Part shown: positions 9,510 through 19,154 of the stretch, in pieces
Layout: each line of letters opens with the position of its first letter
Position numbering within the stretch: position 1 is the first letter of the stretch
Made by a program: the position numbers and the translations under genes
Notes under the pieces: model-generated
What the model was told of the DNA's origin: nothing
The model's database searches: none
Seen by the model: only the letters and a program-made list of their open reading frames with translations
Source: Sphingomonas sp. TZW2008
GTDB lineage: Bacteria; Pseudomonadota; Alphaproteobacteria; Sphingomonadales; Sphingomonadaceae
DNA length: 64,000 nt
NCBI RefSeq assembly: GCF_002117915.1
Contig: NZ_BDJB01000005.1
Span: forward strand, 310,001-374,000
Direction: 5' to 3'

Positions 9510-10730
9510 TCAGGCCCAGTTCGCCATCTTGTTCTCGAGGTTCTGGCGGACCGCCTCGAAGAACTGCTCGGTCGTCATCCACTTCTGATCGGGGCCGATC
9601 AGGATCGCGAGATCCTTGGTCATGTCGCCGTTCTCGACCGTCTCGATGCAGACCTGCTCCAGCGTCTCGGCGAAGCGGGTGACATCGGGCGTGCCGTCGA
9701 ACTTGCCGCGATACTTGAGCCCGCCGGTCCACGCGAAGATCGATGCGATCGGGTTGGTCGACGTCGCCTTGCCCTGCTGGTGCTGGCGATAGTGGCGCGT
9801 CACGGTGCCGTGCGCCGCCTCGGCCTCGATCGTCTTGCCGTCCGGCGTCATCAGCACCGACGTCATCAGGCCGAGCGAGCCGAAGCCCTGCGCGACCTGA
9901 TCTGACTGCACGTCCCCGTCGTAATTCTTGCACGCCCAGACGAACTCGCCGCTCCACTTCAGCGCAGAGGCGACCATGTCGTCGATGAGGCGGTGCTCGT
10001 AGACGATGCCTGCAGCCTTGAACTTGTCGGCGAACTCCGCCTCGAAGATTTCGGCGAACAGATCCTTGAAACGGCCGTCGTAGGCCTTGAGAATCGTGTT
10101 CTTGGTCGACAGGTACAGCGGCCAGCCGCGGCCGAGGCTGTAGTTCATCGACGCGCGAGCGAAATCGCGGATCGACTGGTCGAGATTGTACATCCCCATC
10201 GCGACGCCGGCTTCGGGGAAGTCGTAGACGTCCTTCTCGATGACGGTGCCGTCCTCGCCCTCGAACTTCATGGTGAGCTTGCCCTTGCCGGGCACCTTGA
10301 AGTCGGTCGCGCGATACTGGTCGCCGAAGGCGTGACGGCCGACGACGATCGGGTGCGTCCAGCCCGGGATCAGGCGTGGGACGTTCTTGATCACGATCGG
10401 CTCGCGGAAGATCACACCGCCCAAGATGTTGCGGATCGTGCCGTTGGGCGACTTCCACATCTGCTTGAGGCCGAACTCCTCGACGCGCGCCTCATCGGGG
10501 GTGATCGTGGCGCACTTCACCGCGACGCCATACTTCTGCGTCGCGTGCGCGCTGTCGATCGTGATCTGGTCGTTCGTCTCGTCGCGCTTCTCGACGCCAA
10601 GATCGTAGTAGTCGAGCTCGATATCGAGATACGGCTTGATCAGGCGCTCGCGGATCCATTCCCAGATGATCCGCGTCATCTCGTCGCCGTCGATCTCCAC
10701 AACGGGCGTCTTCACCTTGATCTTGGCCAT
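9510..10730 (-). CDS. icd: isocitrate dehydrogenase, NADP-dependent
   Basis: A 406-residue isocitrate dehydrogenase of the eukaryotic-like homodimeric subfamily ([20 protein letters not shown] start), which converts isocitrate to 2-oxoglutarate in the TCA cycle and makes NADPH. Substrate and cofactor segments are visible: [24 protein letters not shown], the metal-binding region around LIDDMVA, and the nucleotide loop [12 protein letters not shown]. The start at 10730 follows GAAGGA and matches the family N-terminus; the frame is open 630 bases further upstream, but that part is antisense to psd. It has its own promoter (10765-10793) and terminator. Confidence 0.97.
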   Translation of the reverse strand: MAKIKVKTPVVEIDGDEMTRIIWEWIRERLIKPYLDIELDYYDLGVEKRDETNDQITIDSAHATQKYGVAVKCATITPDEARVEEFGLKQMWKSPNGTIRNILGGVIFREPIVIKNVPRLIPGWTHPIVVGRHAFGDQYRATDFKVPGKGKLTMKFEGEDGTVIEKDVYDFPEAGVAMGMYNLDQSIRDFARASMNYSLGRGWPLYLSTKNTILKAYDGRFKDLFAEIFEAEFADKFKAAGIVYEHRLIDDMVASALKWSGEFVWACKNYDGDVQSDQVAQGFGSLGLMTSVLMTPDGKTIEAEAAHGTVTRHYRQHQQGKATSTNPIASIFAWTGGLKYRGKFDGTPDVTRFAETLEQVCIETVENGDMTKDLAILIGPDQKWMTTEQFFEAVRQNLENKMANWA

Positions 10731-10764
10731 GTTCGCTTGTTCCTTCGAGGGGAGGGTTGGCGCG

Positions 10765-10793
10765 GCGATAGGGGGAAGGGGGCAGGGGATCAA
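10765..10793 (-). promoter_or_regulatory. putative icd promoter
   Basis: On the minus strand TTGATC (10793-10788), a 17-base C-rich spacer and TATCGC (10770-10765) lie about 35 bases upstream of the icd ATG. Hexamers and spacing match a sigma-70-type promoter. Read by eye. Confidence 0.5.
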
Positions 10794-10835
10794 CCATCGG
10801 GCAATTCCGAACGCGAGGATCGCGCCACCCTTTCG

Positions 10836-10864
10836 TTGTGCGCATGGGATCGCGCGGCTACACG
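10836..10864 (+). promoter_or_regulatory. putative psd promoter, leaderless geometry
   Basis: TTGTGC (10836-10841), a 17-base spacer and TACACG (10859-10864) end seven bases before the psd ATG at 10872. No separate Shine-Dalgarno fits between the predicted start of transcription and the ATG. Confidence 0.4.
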
Positions 10865-10871
10865 CAGGGCC

Positions 10872-11606
10872 ATGCCATCGCTCGAGAAGCCAGAGGCCGC
10901 CGGCCTTCCCGTCACCACCACCGTCAAATGGCGGTTCCCCGCCGTGCATCCCGAGGGGCAGAAGTTCGTCGCGATCGCGTTCGGCATCACGCTGCTGATG
11001 ACGATCGTGCACAACGTGTTCTTCTGGCCGCTGCTCGGCATCACGATCTGGGTCGCGGCGTTCTTCCGCGATCCCATCCGCACCACGCCGCGCGGCGAGG
11101 ATCTGATCGTGTCGCCGGCGGACGGCCTGGTGACGATGATTGCGGACGTTCCCGTGCCGCGCGAGCTCGTTGGAGAACTTGGCGACGGCCGGCTGACGCG
11201 CGTGTCGGTGTTCATGAGCGTGTTCGACGTGCACATCAATCGCGCGCCGATCGCGGGGACGATCCGCCAGGTCGTCTACATTTCCGGCAAGTTCCTCAAC
11301 GCCGATCTCGACAAGGCGTCGGAGGACAATGAGCGCCAGCATTTCGTCGTCGAAGGGCATGACGGGCGCAAGGTCGGCTTCACGCAGATCGCAGGATTGG
11401 TGGCGCGGCGCATCATGGGCTTCGTCAAGGTCGGCGACATGGTCGCGGCGGGGCAGCGCGTCGGGCTGATCAGGTTCGGCAGCCGCGTCGATGTGTACCT
11501 GCCGACCGGCTATGCGCCGCAGGTCGCGCTGGGCCAGCGCGCGATCGCCGGCGAGACGATTCTCGGTCGCGTAGGCGTGGCCGCCGCAACGGGCATCGCG
11601 CAGTGA
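10872..11606 (+). CDS. psd: phosphatidylserine decarboxylase proenzyme
   Basis: A 244-residue phosphatidylserine decarboxylase of the short PSD-A type, making phosphatidylethanolamine at the inner membrane. There is an N-terminal hydrophobic hairpin ([20 protein letters not shown]). Conserved blocks are [20 protein letters not shown], and the C-terminal [11 protein letters not shown], in which the Gly203-Ser204 bond is the self-cleavage site giving the pyruvoyl prosthetic group. The ATG at 10872 is chosen by family length; the frame extends upstream antisense to icd. It overlaps pssA by four bases (GTGA), so the two steps of phosphatidylethanolamine synthesis are coupled. Confidence 0.95.
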   Translation: MPSLEKPEAAGLPVTTTVKWRFPAVHPEGQKFVAIAFGITLLMTIVHNVFFWPLLGITIWVAAFFRDPIRTTPRGEDLIVSPADGLVTMIADVPVPRELVGELGDGRLTRVSVFMSVFDVHINRAPIAGTIRQVVYISGKFLNADLDKASEDNERQHFVVEGHDGRKVGFTQIAGLVARRIMGFVKVGDMVAAGQRVGLIRFGSRVDVYLPTGYAPQVALGQRAIAGETILGRVGVAAATGIAQ

Positions 11607-12469
11607 GGCGACCGATCCGGACGCGCCGGGGACTGCCGCTTCGCGCCGTCGCGCCCAACGCGGTCACCGCGCTCGCGCTGTGTTCGGGGCTTAGCGGGGT
11701 CCAATTCGCGATCAAGGCACGGTCGATGGAGAACGATCTGCCGCTGCACAGCGGCGTCGATCTTGTCGCGCTCGCCGAACGTGCCGCGCTGCACTGGCAA
11801 CTCGCGGTCGCCTTCGTGCTGCTCGCCGGTGTACTCGACGGCATCGACGGTCGGATCGCGCGTATGCTGCACGGCGAAAGTCGGTTCGGCGCCGAGCTCG
11901 ATTCGCTTGCTGATGCAATCTCGTTCGGGGTTTCCCCCGCGCTGATCCTCTATCTGTGGTCGTTGTCCGCGTTGCCGCGGTTCGGCTGGATCGCGTCGCT
12001 TATGCTTGCGGTATTTTGCGCGCTTCGCTTGGCCCGCTTCAATGCGGCGATCGACGCCGACGAGCAGCCACACAAGTCTGCCGGCTTCCTTACCGGCGTT
12101 CCCGCACCGGCGGGAGCGGGGCTCGCCTTTCTGCCGATCTTCCTGTGGTTCTGGACAGAAGAGCCGATCCTGCGCTCGCCATACGTGGTGGCGCCATGGA
12201 CAGCGTTCGTCGCGATCTTGATGGTGTCTAGCATCGCGACCTGGTCATGGTCGTCGCTTCGCCTGCGCCGCAACATCCGCTTCGAAGCGCTAGCGGTGGT
12301 GGTTATTGCCGGTGCGGCAGCCGTGACGGCGCCGTGGCATACGACCAGCGCCCTCAGCCTCGGTTATCTCCTCGCGATCCCGTTCAGCATCGCGAGCTAC
12401 GCACGGATCAAGCGGCTGCGCGCACTCGCGGTGCCAGGACGGGGCGAGACTGCGCCGCCCACCGCCTGA
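11603..12469 (+). CDS. pssA: CDP-diacylglycerol--serine O-phosphatidyltransferase
   Basis: A 288-residue integral membrane enzyme that makes phosphatidylserine from CDP-diacylglycerol and serine, the substrate of the upstream Psd. The CDP-alcohol phosphotransferase signature is complete: DGRIAR, eight residues, then GAELDSLAD. Several hydrophobic helices follow. The GTG start at 11603 overlaps the psd stop as GTGA. The 3' end overlaps a convergent small membrane-protein gene on the other strand by 62 bases. Confidence 0.96.
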   Translation: MRRPIRTRRGLPLRAVAPNAVTALALCSGLSGVQFAIKARSMENDLPLHSGVDLVALAERAALHWQLAVAFVLLAGVLDGIDGRIARMLHGESRFGAELDSLADAISFGVSPALILYLWSLSALPRFGWIASLMLAVFCALRLARFNAAIDADEQPHKSAGFLTGVPAPAGAGLAFLPIFLWFWTEEPILRSPYVVAPWTAFVAILMVSSIATWSWSSLRLRRNIRFEALAVVVIAGAAAVTAPWHTTSALSLGYLLAIPFSIASYARIKRLRALAVPGRGETAPPTA

Positions 12470-12644
12470 CTGCAATACGCCGTTCGGCCTGAACCAACGT
12501 GGCGAGCGGGTGGAATTGCGACTGCGGCTGGCCACGTAGCGCAGCGACGATGCGGTCGAAGCGCGGCGCCACGGTTGCGGCGATTGCGTAAGCGGAGATG
12601 CCGAACGTTCCGGCGAAGACACCAAAGCTAACCAACGACATCAT
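12408..12644 (-). CDS. small single-span membrane protein of unknown function
   Basis: A 78-residue frame starting at two consecutive ATGs (12644, 12641) behind a strong AAGGAAGG Shine-Dalgarno. It begins MMSLVSFGVFAGTFGISAYAI, a hydrophobic span, followed by a basic, Arg/Gln-rich cytoplasmic-type tail. I do not recognise the family. Its last 62 bases are antisense to the 3' end of pssA. The good ribosome-binding site and the sensible N-terminal span support a real gene; the overlapped C-terminal part ([19 protein letters not shown]) may be less constrained. Confidence 0.6.
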   Translation of the reverse strand: MMSLVSFGVFAGTFGISAYAIAATVAPRFDRIVAALRGQPQSQFHPLATLVQAERRIAVRRWAAQSRPVLAPRVRAAA

Positions 12645-12954
12645 TGTTCGCCTTCCTTTTGCCGCGAACCACAACGCTGAAATCCGCCCAGCGAATTTTG
12701 GTTCCACTAAAATTCCGTCAACATTGAACCATTTACGCGTGAAAGCTGGAATAACCCTCGGTAGCGCTGACGGTTCATGTTCTGTTCCTAGGCTTGTTCC
12801 ACTTCTGTTCGACCGCGTCAAGCGTTGCTTTCCCTAGGCAGTCTGCTATAGGCGCGCGCCTAAACTCCGCATGGGAAGCATCATTACCCGGTGCGCCGCC
12901 TTTCAGGCCCGCGTCATCCGCTTCCCAGAGGCATAACCGGAAGGAACACAGACT
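12645..12954. other. 310-base intergenic region before rpsB
   Basis: No convincing coding frame. Bases 12660-12800 are less GC-rich than the surroundings and probably carry the divergent promoter for the small membrane protein. The rpsB promoter lies at 12825-12852, leaving a leader of about 95 bases before rpsB, long enough for the autoregulation by S2 known in other bacteria. Confidence 0.5.
12825..12852 (+). promoter_or_regulatory. putative rpsB promoter
   Basis: TTGCTT (12825-12830), 16-base spacer, TATAGG (12847-12852), followed directly by CGCGCGCC. The -10 region CTGCTATAGGCGCGCGCC closely resembles that in front of rpmE (CTGCTAGGCGCGCGCC). Confidence 0.55.
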
Positions 12955-13761
12955 ATGGCGGCACCTGTCGTCACGATGCAGCAGCTTATCGAAACCGGCG
13001 CGCATTTCGGCCACCAGACCCACCGCTGGAACCCGAAGATGAAGCCGTACTTGTTCGGTGACCGCAACGGCGTCCACATCATCGATCTGTCGCAGACGGT
13101 GCCGCTGTTCGCGCGCGCGCTTGAATTCATCAGCTCAACCGTCGCCGGTGGCGGCAAGGTGCTGTTCGTTGGCACCAAGCGCCAGGCGCAGGAGCCGGTC
13201 GCCGATGCCGCGCGCCGTGCGGGCCAGCATTTCGTCAACCACCGCTGGCTGGGCGGCATGCTCACCAACTGGAAGACGATCTCCAACTCGATCAAGCGTC
13301 TCAAGGCACTCGAAGAGCAGCTGTCGGGCAACACCGCCGGCCTCACCAAGAAGGAAGTGCTGCAGCTCACCCGCGAGAAGGACAAGCTCGAGATGAGCCT
13401 TGGCGGGATTCGCGACATGGGCGGCGTGCCCGACATCATGTTCGTGATCGACGCCAACAAGGAAGAACTGGCGATCAAGGAGGCCAACACGCTCGGCATC
13501 CCCGTCGTCGCGATCCTCGATTCGAACGTGTCGCCGGACGGCATCGCCTTCCCGGTGCCCGCGAACGACGATGCGAGCCGTGCGATCCGCCTGTATTGCG
13601 AAGCGGTGGCGATCGCCTCGACGCGCGGCAGCAACGAGCAGCAGCGCCGTGGCGGTGTCGATTTCGGCGCGATGGCCGAGCCGCCGGCCGAGGAAGCGCT
13701 CGGCAGCGATCCGGTCGTGGCCGATGCCGGCACCGAGGAATCGCGCCAGGTCGACGCGTAA
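12955..13761 (+). CDS. rpsB: 30S ribosomal protein S2
   Basis: A 268-residue ribosomal protein S2. The N-terminus [27 protein letters not shown] carries the family signature, and later blocks [24 protein letters not shown] and [12 protein letters not shown] are intact. S2 binds the head-body junction of the small subunit and is needed for S1 assembly. The start follows GGAAGGAAC. A C-terminal acidic tail ([17 protein letters not shown]) extends past the E. coli end. It is followed by tsf, the classical rpsB-tsf pair, with a GC hairpin in between. Confidence 0.99.
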   Translation: MAAPVVTMQQLIETGAHFGHQTHRWNPKMKPYLFGDRNGVHIIDLSQTVPLFARALEFISSTVAGGGKVLFVGTKRQAQEPVADAARRAGQHFVNHRWLGGMLTNWKTISNSIKRLKALEEQLSGNTAGLTKKEVLQLTREKDKLEMSLGGIRDMGGVPDIMFVIDANKEELAIKEANTLGIPVVAILDSNVSPDGIAFPVPANDDASRAIRLYCEAVAIASTRGSNEQQRRGGVDFGAMAEPPAEEALGSDPVVADAGTEESRQVDA

Positions 13762-13770
13762 CTGAAACAT

Positions 13771-13790
13771 GGCCGGCCTAACCGCCGGCC
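13771..13790 (+). terminator. GC hairpin between rpsB and tsf (attenuator or processing site)
   Basis: Perfect 7-bp stem GGCCGGC (13771-13777) / GCCGGCC (13784-13790) with loop CTAACC, ten bases after the rpsB stop. No U-tract follows, so full termination is unlikely; partial attenuation or RNA processing between the two genes is the better reading. Confidence 0.4.
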
Positions 13791-13899
13791 GCCAAGTTCC
13801 TTCGTGCCGTGCCGTCGATGCCCGCCTGCCGCTCACCAAGCGGTCGGACGCGCACCGGCCGGCATGGCACGAACCGATTCAGAGACAAGGATAGCGAAG

Positions 13900-14853
13900 A
13901 TGGCCGATATCACGGCAGCGATGGTCAAGGACCTGCGCGAGAAGAGCGGCGCGGGCATGATGGATTGCAAGAAGGCGCTAGGCGAGACCGGCGGCGACAT
14001 GGACGCGGCGATGGATTGGCTGCGCACCAAGGGCCTTGCGGCTGCCGCCAAGAAGTCGAGCCGCACCGCGGCCGAGGGTCTCGTCGGCGTCACCACCAGC
14101 GGCACCAAGGGCGCGGCGGTCGAGGTCAATTCGGAGACCGACTTCGTCGCGAAGAACGACCAGTTCCAGCAGTTCGTTCGCGAAGTGACGCAGATCGCGC
14201 TCGCGACGGGTGGCGACGTCGATTCGCTCAAGGCGCAGGCGATGCCGAGCGGCAAGACCGTCGAGGAAGTGCTGACCAACAACGTCGCGACGATCGGTGA
14301 GAACCAGTCGCTGCGCCGCACGAAGACGCTGGAGGTGTCGAAGGGCGCCGTCGTCGGCTACGTCCACAACCAGCAGTCGCCGGGCCTCGGCAAGATCGGC
14401 GTGCTCGTCGCGCTCGAGAGCGACGCGTCGGACGACGTGTTGCAGAGCCTCGGCAAGCAGCTCGCGATGCACGTCGCCGCCGCTTTCCCGAAGGCGCTGA
14501 ACGAGGCCGACCTCGACGAGGCCGAGATCGAGCGCGAGCGCGCGATCGCCGCCGAGAAGGCGGGCGAGAGCGGCAAGCCGGCGGACATCATCGCCAAAAT
14601 GGTCGAAGGCTCGATCGCAAAGTACCGCAAGGAGCATGCGCTGGTCAGCCAGCTGTTCGTGATGGACGGCAAGACCAAGATCAGCGACGTCGTCGCTAAG
14701 GCTGGTAAGGACGCCGGCGCGACGATCGTGCTCAAGGATTATGTCCGCTTCCAGCTCGGCGAAGGCATTGAGAAGGAAGCATCGGACTTCGCGGCCGAAG
14801 TCGCTGCCGCGTCGGGCGTGCCGCAGAACACGCAGGCTGTGCCGACTGCGTGA
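13900..14853 (+). CDS. tsf: elongation factor Ts
   Basis: A 317-residue EF-Ts, the nucleotide exchange factor for EF-Tu. The N-terminal UBA-like domain ([19 protein letters not shown]) and the core motif [15 protein letters not shown] are intact, and the second core repeat is present around [14 protein letters not shown]. The ATG at 13900 follows AAGGATAGCGAAG and fits the family; the frame is open 96 bases further upstream. It is co-oriented with rpsB. Confidence 0.98.
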   Translation: MADITAAMVKDLREKSGAGMMDCKKALGETGGDMDAAMDWLRTKGLAAAAKKSSRTAAEGLVGVTTSGTKGAAVEVNSETDFVAKNDQFQQFVREVTQIALATGGDVDSLKAQAMPSGKTVEEVLTNNVATIGENQSLRRTKTLEVSKGAVVGYVHNQQSPGLGKIGVLVALESDASDDVLQSLGKQLAMHVAAAFPKALNEADLDEAEIERERAIAAEKAGESGKPADIIAKMVEGSIAKYRKEHALVSQLFVMDGKTKISDVVAKAGKDAGATIVLKDYVRFQLGEGIEKEASDFAAEVAAASGVPQNTQAVPTA

Positions 14854-15019
14854 TCCTGCGGCGGCTTGCGCCGCTTGAGGTTGAAAGCGGGTTCGGATCA
14901 CATCGTCACACGCGCAGCGAACAGCGCGGTGTGGTGATAGTGGTTCGGATCCGCTTTTTCTCGTAGAAGGCGATCGCGACGATGGCCGCCATGTTACCGC
15001 CCAATGACCCGAACACCTG
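14854..15019. other. intergenic region tsf-pyrH
   Basis: No gene seen. An imperfect stem-loop (TCACACGCGC near 14907 against GCGCGGTGTGG near 14927) may end the tsf transcript, but it lacks a T-run on either strand. The pyrH promoter starts at 15020. Confidence 0.35.
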
Positions 15020-15048
15020 TTGCGGGCGCAAGGCCGTGTCCCTAAAGG
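15020..15048 (+). promoter_or_regulatory. putative pyrH operon promoter
   Basis: TTGCGG (15020-15025), 17-base spacer, TAAAGG (15043-15048), about 31 bases before the pyrH ATG. This would drive the long pyrH-to-fabZ chain, although internal promoters before uppS and bamA cannot be excluded. Confidence 0.5.
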
Positions 15049-15079
15049 TCTCCACCGCTTTACCTATCGATCGAGACGC

Positions 15080-15808
15080 ATGACCGACCGGCCCTATAAA
15101 CGCATCCTCTTGAAGCTGTCGGGCGAGGTGCTGATGGGTGAGGGGGGGCTCGCGATCGATCCCGCCGTCACGGCACGCGTGGCGGAGGAGATCGCCGACG
15201 TGAAGGCGCAGGGCTACGAGCTCTGCGTCGTCGTCGGCGGCGGCAATATCTTCCGCGGACTTGCGGCTGCCGCCAAGGGTTTCGAGCGCGCGACCGCCGA
15301 TTATATGGGCATGCTGGCGACGGTGATGAACGCGCTGGCGGTGCAGAATGCGCTCGAGCAGATCGGCATCGACACACGCGTCCAGTCCGCGATCCCGATG
15401 GAATCGGTGTGCGAGCCGTTTATTCGCCGTCGCGCCGTCCGCCACCTGGAGAAGAACCGCGTCGTGATCTTCGCCGCGGGCGTGGGATCGCCGTTCTTCA
15501 CCACCGACAGCGGCGCGGCGTTGCGCGCGGCGGAGATGAACTGCGACGCGTTGTTCAAGGGGACTAGCGTTGACGGCATCTACGACGCCGATCCGAAAAA
15601 GGTGGCCGACGCCAAGCGCTACGAGACGATCTCGTACGACACGGTGCTGTCCAAGAACTTGAAGGTGATGGACGCAAGCGCGGTGGCGCTATGCCGCGAT
15701 TCGAACATTCCGATCGTCGTCTTCAACATCCGCGAACACGGCAATTTCGCTGCGGTTCTGAGCGGCGAAGGCGTGTCGACGATCGTCCAGGAACGAGCAG
15801 GAGACTAA
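15080..15808 (+). CDS. pyrH: UMP kinase
   Basis: A 242-residue bacterial UMP kinase of the amino-acid kinase fold, which phosphorylates UMP to UDP in the cytoplasm. Motifs: [10 protein letters not shown] at the N-terminus, [24 protein letters not shown] and the ATP-binding [14 protein letters not shown]. The ATG at 15080 (MTDRPYKR) fits the family; an in-frame ATG at 15020 is inside the putative promoter. It is followed two bases later by frr, a widely conserved pair. Confidence 0.98.
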   Translation: MTDRPYKRILLKLSGEVLMGEGGLAIDPAVTARVAEEIADVKAQGYELCVVVGGGNIFRGLAAAAKGFERATADYMGMLATVMNALAVQNALEQIGIDTRVQSAIPMESVCEPFIRRRAVRHLEKNRVVIFAAGVGSPFFTTDSGAALRAAEMNCDALFKGTSVDGIYDADPKKVADAKRYETISYDTVLSKNLKVMDASAVALCRDSNIPIVVFNIREHGNFAAVLSGEGVSTIVQERAGD

Positions 15809-15810
15809 GC

Positions 15811-16368
15811 ATGGCCGCCTATGACAAGGCCGATCTCGAACGCCGCATGGCGGGCGCCGTTGAGGCACTGAAGGGCGATCTCGCTGGGCTTCGGACGGGG
15901 CGCGCTTCGACGGCGCTGCTCGATCCGGTGACGGTCGAGGTGTACGGATCGCACATGCCGCTCAATCAGGTCGCGACCGTCTCGGTGCCCGAGCCGCGGA
16001 TGATCTCGGTGCAGGTGTGGGACAAGAGCAACGTCGGCCCGGTGGAGAAGGCGATCCGCTCGGCCGGCCTCGGACTCAACCCGATTAACGACGGCCAGAC
16101 GCTTCGCCTGCCGATTCCTGATCTGACTGAAGAGCGTCGCAAGGAGCTCGCCAAGCTCGCCGGCTCCTATTCGGAGAAGGCCAAGGTAGCGGTGCGCAAC
16201 GTGCGGCGCGACGGCATGGACAGCCTGAAGGTCGACGAGAAGAAGGGCGTGTTCGGCGAGGACGATCGCAAACGGCTCGAGACCGAAGTGCAGAAGCTGA
16301 CCGACGCGACGATCGCCGAGATCGACGTCGCCGCGAGCGCCAAGGAAAAGGAAATCCTCGGCAAGTGA
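15811..16368 (+). CDS. frr: ribosome recycling factor
   Basis: A 185-residue ribosome recycling factor, which with EF-G splits post-termination ribosomes. The sequence covers the three-helix bundle and the small beta/alpha domain: [35 protein letters not shown], and the late helix [11 protein letters not shown]. Length equals the E. coli protein. GGAGA precedes the ATG. It is followed by a 112-base gap with a small GCCGA/TCGGC hairpin directly at the stop. Confidence 0.99.
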   Translation: MAAYDKADLERRMAGAVEALKGDLAGLRTGRASTALLDPVTVEVYGSHMPLNQVATVSVPEPRMISVQVWDKSNVGPVEKAIRSAGLGLNPINDGQTLRLPIPDLTEERRKELAKLAGSYSEKAKVAVRNVRRDGMDSLKVDEKKGVFGEDDRKRLETEVQKLTDATIAEIDVAASAKEKEILGK

Positions 16369-16480
16369 GCCGAGACTCGGCCTTCTGCCCGGTCGGGTCT
16401 TGGTCGCCGCGCCGCATTTGTGCCGCGTGGGGCGAACTGCCGCGCGGCGTGTCGGGCCGTGCTGTAGAAGGTACGCGAGG

Positions 16481-17197
16481 GTGAGCACGGCGCCGAAGCT
16501 CGTCGCGGGCGGGGGCGCGTTGCCGCGTCACGTCGCGATCATCATGGACGGCAACGGCCGCTGGGCGAAGAAGCGTCTGCTGCCGCGCGCCGCCGGGCAC
16601 AAGGCGGGTGTCGAGGCGGTGCGGCGCGTAACGCGCCACGCGCGCGCGATCGGCATCGAAGCGCTCACCATCTACGCTTTTTCGTCGGAGAACTGGCGCC
16701 GGCCCGAGGAGGAGATCGGCGACTTGATGGGTCTGCTGCGGCTGTTCATCCGCAGCGATCTCGCCGAGCTCGTGCGCGAGAACGTCCGCTTACGAATCCT
16801 CGGCGATTTCCGCCGCTTCCCGGCCGACGTCGTCGCGCTGATCGACGACGCGGTGGCGCGCTGCGCGGGCAATAGCGGCCCGATCCTGGCGATCGCACTG
16901 AACTACGGCGCGCAGGCAGAACTAGTACGCGCGGCGCAAAGTGTGGCTGCGCGACTGGCGCCCGAGCAGATCGACGCGGCGTCGATCGAGGCCGAGCTCG
17001 AGACGCGCGACCTGCCGCCGCTCGACCTATTGATCCGCACGTCGGGCGAGCATCGCCTGTCGAACTTCTTGCTGTGGCAGGCTGCCTATGCGGAGCTGCT
17101 CTTCGTCGACACGCTGTGGCCTGATTTCGGCGCGGCGGATCTCGACGCAGCGGTGGCGGCGTTCGGCAATCGTCAGCGCCGGTTCGGAGGCTTGTGA
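16481..17197 (+). CDS. uppS: undecaprenyl diphosphate synthase (cis-prenyltransferase)
   Basis: A 238-residue cis-prenyltransferase that condenses isopentenyl units to undecaprenyl diphosphate, the carrier lipid for peptidoglycan and polysaccharides. Catalytic Asp is in HVAIIMDGNGRWA; SSENWRRP and the C-terminal RTSGEHRLSNFLLWQ match the family. I choose the GTG at 16481 (behind GAAGGTACGCGAGG), because the longer upstream frame adds basic, unconserved residues. The next gene, cdsA, overlaps by GTGA, so this opens a tightly coupled chain uppS-cdsA-dxr-rseP. Confidence 0.96.
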   Translation: MSTAPKLVAGGGALPRHVAIIMDGNGRWAKKRLLPRAAGHKAGVEAVRRVTRHARAIGIEALTIYAFSSENWRRPEEEIGDLMGLLRLFIRSDLAELVRENVRLRILGDFRRFPADVVALIDDAVARCAGNSGPILAIALNYGAQAELVRAAQSVAARLAPEQIDAASIEAELETRDLPPLDLLIRTSGEHRLSNFLLWQAAYAELLFVDTLWPDFGAADLDAAVAAFGNRQRRFGGL

Positions 17198-18000
17198 CGA
17201 CGCCCGACGCCAAGGTGCGCACACCGTCGAACCTTCGCCTGCGGATGATCGCCAGCGTCGCGATGATCGTGATTGCAAGTGCGGCGCTGTGGTTCGGCGG
17301 GATCGCCTTCTGGCTGCTCGCGGTCGTGATTGCGCTGTTCATGATGGCGGAATGGTCCGATCTCCAGCATGCGCCCGCGCGGCAGAAGCGCATCACGCAA
17401 TATAGCCTGTCGGTACCGCTCGCGGTGATGGCGCCGGCATCGCTGGTGCTGGTGGTGCACGATTTCTTCTCGCTCGGACTGCTGGCGGGCGCGGCGTTCT
17501 TCGCCGCGGCGGTGACGCGGCGTAGCGCGCTCGGCGTCGGCGTAGTCTATTGCGGGCTTCCCGTTCTCGCGCTGGTGTTTCTCCGGCGACAGGAGGAGGG
17601 GCTGCTCTGGGCGTTCTGGGCGCTATCGCTGGTGTGGGCGACCGATATCGGAGCGTTCTTCAGCGGTCGCTCGATCGGCGGGCCTAAGCTCGCGCCGCGG
17701 CTGTCGCCGAACAAAACATGGGCCGGCCTGATCGGCGGCGTGGCGGCGGCGAGCGCGCTCGCGGCGATCCTGCACGTGCGTTACGGTCTGCCGTGGAGGA
17801 TGACGCTGGCGACGCCGGTGCTCGCGGTGATCGCGCAGGGCGGCGATCTTTACGAGAGTTGGCTCAAGCGCCGCGCGGGCGTCAAGGATTCGGGCAACAT
17901 CCTGCCGGGGCACGGCGGTGTGCTCGATCGGCTCGACGGCGTCGTTCCGGTCGCGCCGCTCGCCGCGCTGCTCGTGGTCGCGCCCTACCTCTACCGATGA
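17194..18000 (+). CDS. cdsA: phosphatidate cytidylyltransferase
   Basis: A 268-residue polytopic membrane enzyme making CDP-diacylglycerol from phosphatidate and CTP, the branch point to PssA products. The C-terminal CTP transferase signature is complete: ESWLKRRAGVKDSG followed by ILPGHGGVLDRLDG. About seven hydrophobic helices are visible. GTG start overlaps uppS (GTGA) and its TGA overlaps the dxr ATG (ATGA). Confidence 0.96.
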   Translation: MTTPDAKVRTPSNLRLRMIASVAMIVIASAALWFGGIAFWLLAVVIALFMMAEWSDLQHAPARQKRITQYSLSVPLAVMAPASLVLVVHDFFSLGLLAGAAFFAAAVTRRSALGVGVVYCGLPVLALVFLRRQEEGLLWAFWALSLVWATDIGAFFSGRSIGGPKLAPRLSPNKTWAGLIGGVAAASALAAILHVRYGLPWRMTLATPVLAVIAQGGDLYESWLKRRAGVKDSGNILPGHGGVLDRLDGVVPVAPLAALLVVAPYLYR

Positions 18001-19154
18001 AGACGATCACCATCCTCGGGGCGACCGGATCGATCGGTACGTCGACGCTAGATCTCGTCGAGCGATCGCCTGACGCGTTTTCCGTCGTCGCGCTGACGGC
18101 GAATCGCGACGTCGATCGGCTCGCCGCGGCGGCGATACGAACGCGCGCCAAGCGCGCTGTCGTGGCGGACGAGACGTGCCTGCCCGCACTGCGGACGGCA
18201 CTCGCTGGCACGGGCGTCGAGGCAGCGGGGGGCGAAGCGGCGGTTACCGAGGCGGCGGCGATGCCGGCGGATGTCACGGTCGCGGCGATCGTTGGTTGCG
18301 CCGGGCTGCGCCCGGCGATGGCGGCGGTGGAGCAGGGCAATACGCTGGCGCTTGCGAACAAGGAGGCGCTGGTCTCCGCGGGCGACGTGATGAACGCCGC
18401 GGTCGCGCGCCACGGCGCGACGCTGCTGCCCGTCGACAGCGAGCACAGTGCGATCTTCCAGTGCCTTGATAGCGCGCTTGCCGATCGTGTCAGTCGGATC
18501 ATCCTGACAGCGAGCGGCGGGCCGTTCCGCGAGCGGCCGCTCGACGCGATGCGCGAGATCACGCCGGCGCAGGCGGTGGCGCATCCGAATTGGTCGATGG
18601 GCGCGAAGATCTCGGTCGATTCGGCGACGATGATGAACAAGGGGCTCGAGCTGATCGAGGCGTTCCACCTGTTTCCCATCGCGAGCGAGCAGATCGAGAT
18701 CGTCGTCCACCGGCAGTCGGTAATCCACTCGATGGTGGAATATGTCGACGGCTCCGTGATCGCGCAGCTCGGCACGCCGGACATGCGCACGCCGATCGCC
18801 TGCGCGCTGGCGTGGCCCGATCGCATGCTGACGCCGGGTGAGCGCCTCGATCTCGTCAAGGTCGGGCGGCTCGACTTCGACGCGCCGGACCTTGAGCGCT
18901 TCCCTGCGCTCGCGCTCGCGCGTGCCGCGCTCGAGGCGGGCGGGGCACGCCCGGCGATCCTCAACGCCGCGAACGAGGTGGCGGTGGCGGCGTTTCTCGC
19001 GGGGCGGATCGGGTTCCTCGAAATCGCCGCAATCGTCGCCGATACGCTCGCTTGCTACGATCCGGCAGCACCGGATACCCTCGACGCGGTGTTGCACGTC
19101 GATCGCGAGGCGCGGGTGCTGGCGGATGAGCGTGTGAAGGAACGCGTTGCTTGA
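17997..19154 (+). CDS. dxr: 1-deoxy-D-xylulose 5-phosphate reductoisomerase
   Basis: A 385-residue Dxr, the second enzyme of the non-mevalonate isoprenoid pathway (DXP to MEP, NADPH and divalent metal). The N-terminus carries GATGSIG (residues 8-14); LANKEALVSAG, PVDSEHSAIFQ (metal-binding Asp/Glu), TASGGPFR and NKGLELIEA follow. The ATG overlaps the cdsA stop. It joins with ispDF (43174) in this window as part of the same pathway and feeds uppS. Its TGA overlaps the rseP start as TTGA. Confidence 0.98.
   Translation: MKTITILGATGSIGTSTLDLVERSPDAFSVVALTANRDVDRLAAAAIRTRAKRAVVADETCLPALRTALAGTGVEAAGGEAAVTEAAAMPADVTVAAIVGCAGLRPAMAAVEQGNTLALANKEALVSAGDVMNAAVARHGATLLPVDSEHSAIFQCLDSALADRVSRIILTASGGPFRERPLDAMREITPAQAVAHPNWSMGAKISVDSATMMNKGLELIEAFHLFPIASEQIEIVVHRQSVIHSMVEYVDGSVIAQLGTPDMRTPIACALAWPDRMLTPGERLDLVKVGRLDFDAPDLERFPALALARAALEAGGARPAILNAANEVAVAAFLAGRIGFLEIAAIVADTLACYDPAAPDTLDAVLHVDREARVLADERVKERVA

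Noticed and set aside
9993..10871. Long open frame extending psd upstream by 293 codons
   Set aside because: It is antisense to icd and not homologous to any part of phosphatidylserine decarboxylase; high GC leaves antisense frames open.
10731..11360. 210-codon N-terminal extension of icd
   Set aside because: It is antisense to psd, and MAKIKVKTP is the family N-terminus with a Shine-Dalgarno.
14906..15445. 179-codon minus-strand frame across the pyrH start
   Set aside because: Mostly antisense to pyrH; no Shine-Dalgarno or family resemblance.
16369..16381. GCCGA/TCGGC hairpin at the frr stop as a terminator
   Set aside because: Stem is only five base pairs with no U-tract; too weak to call.
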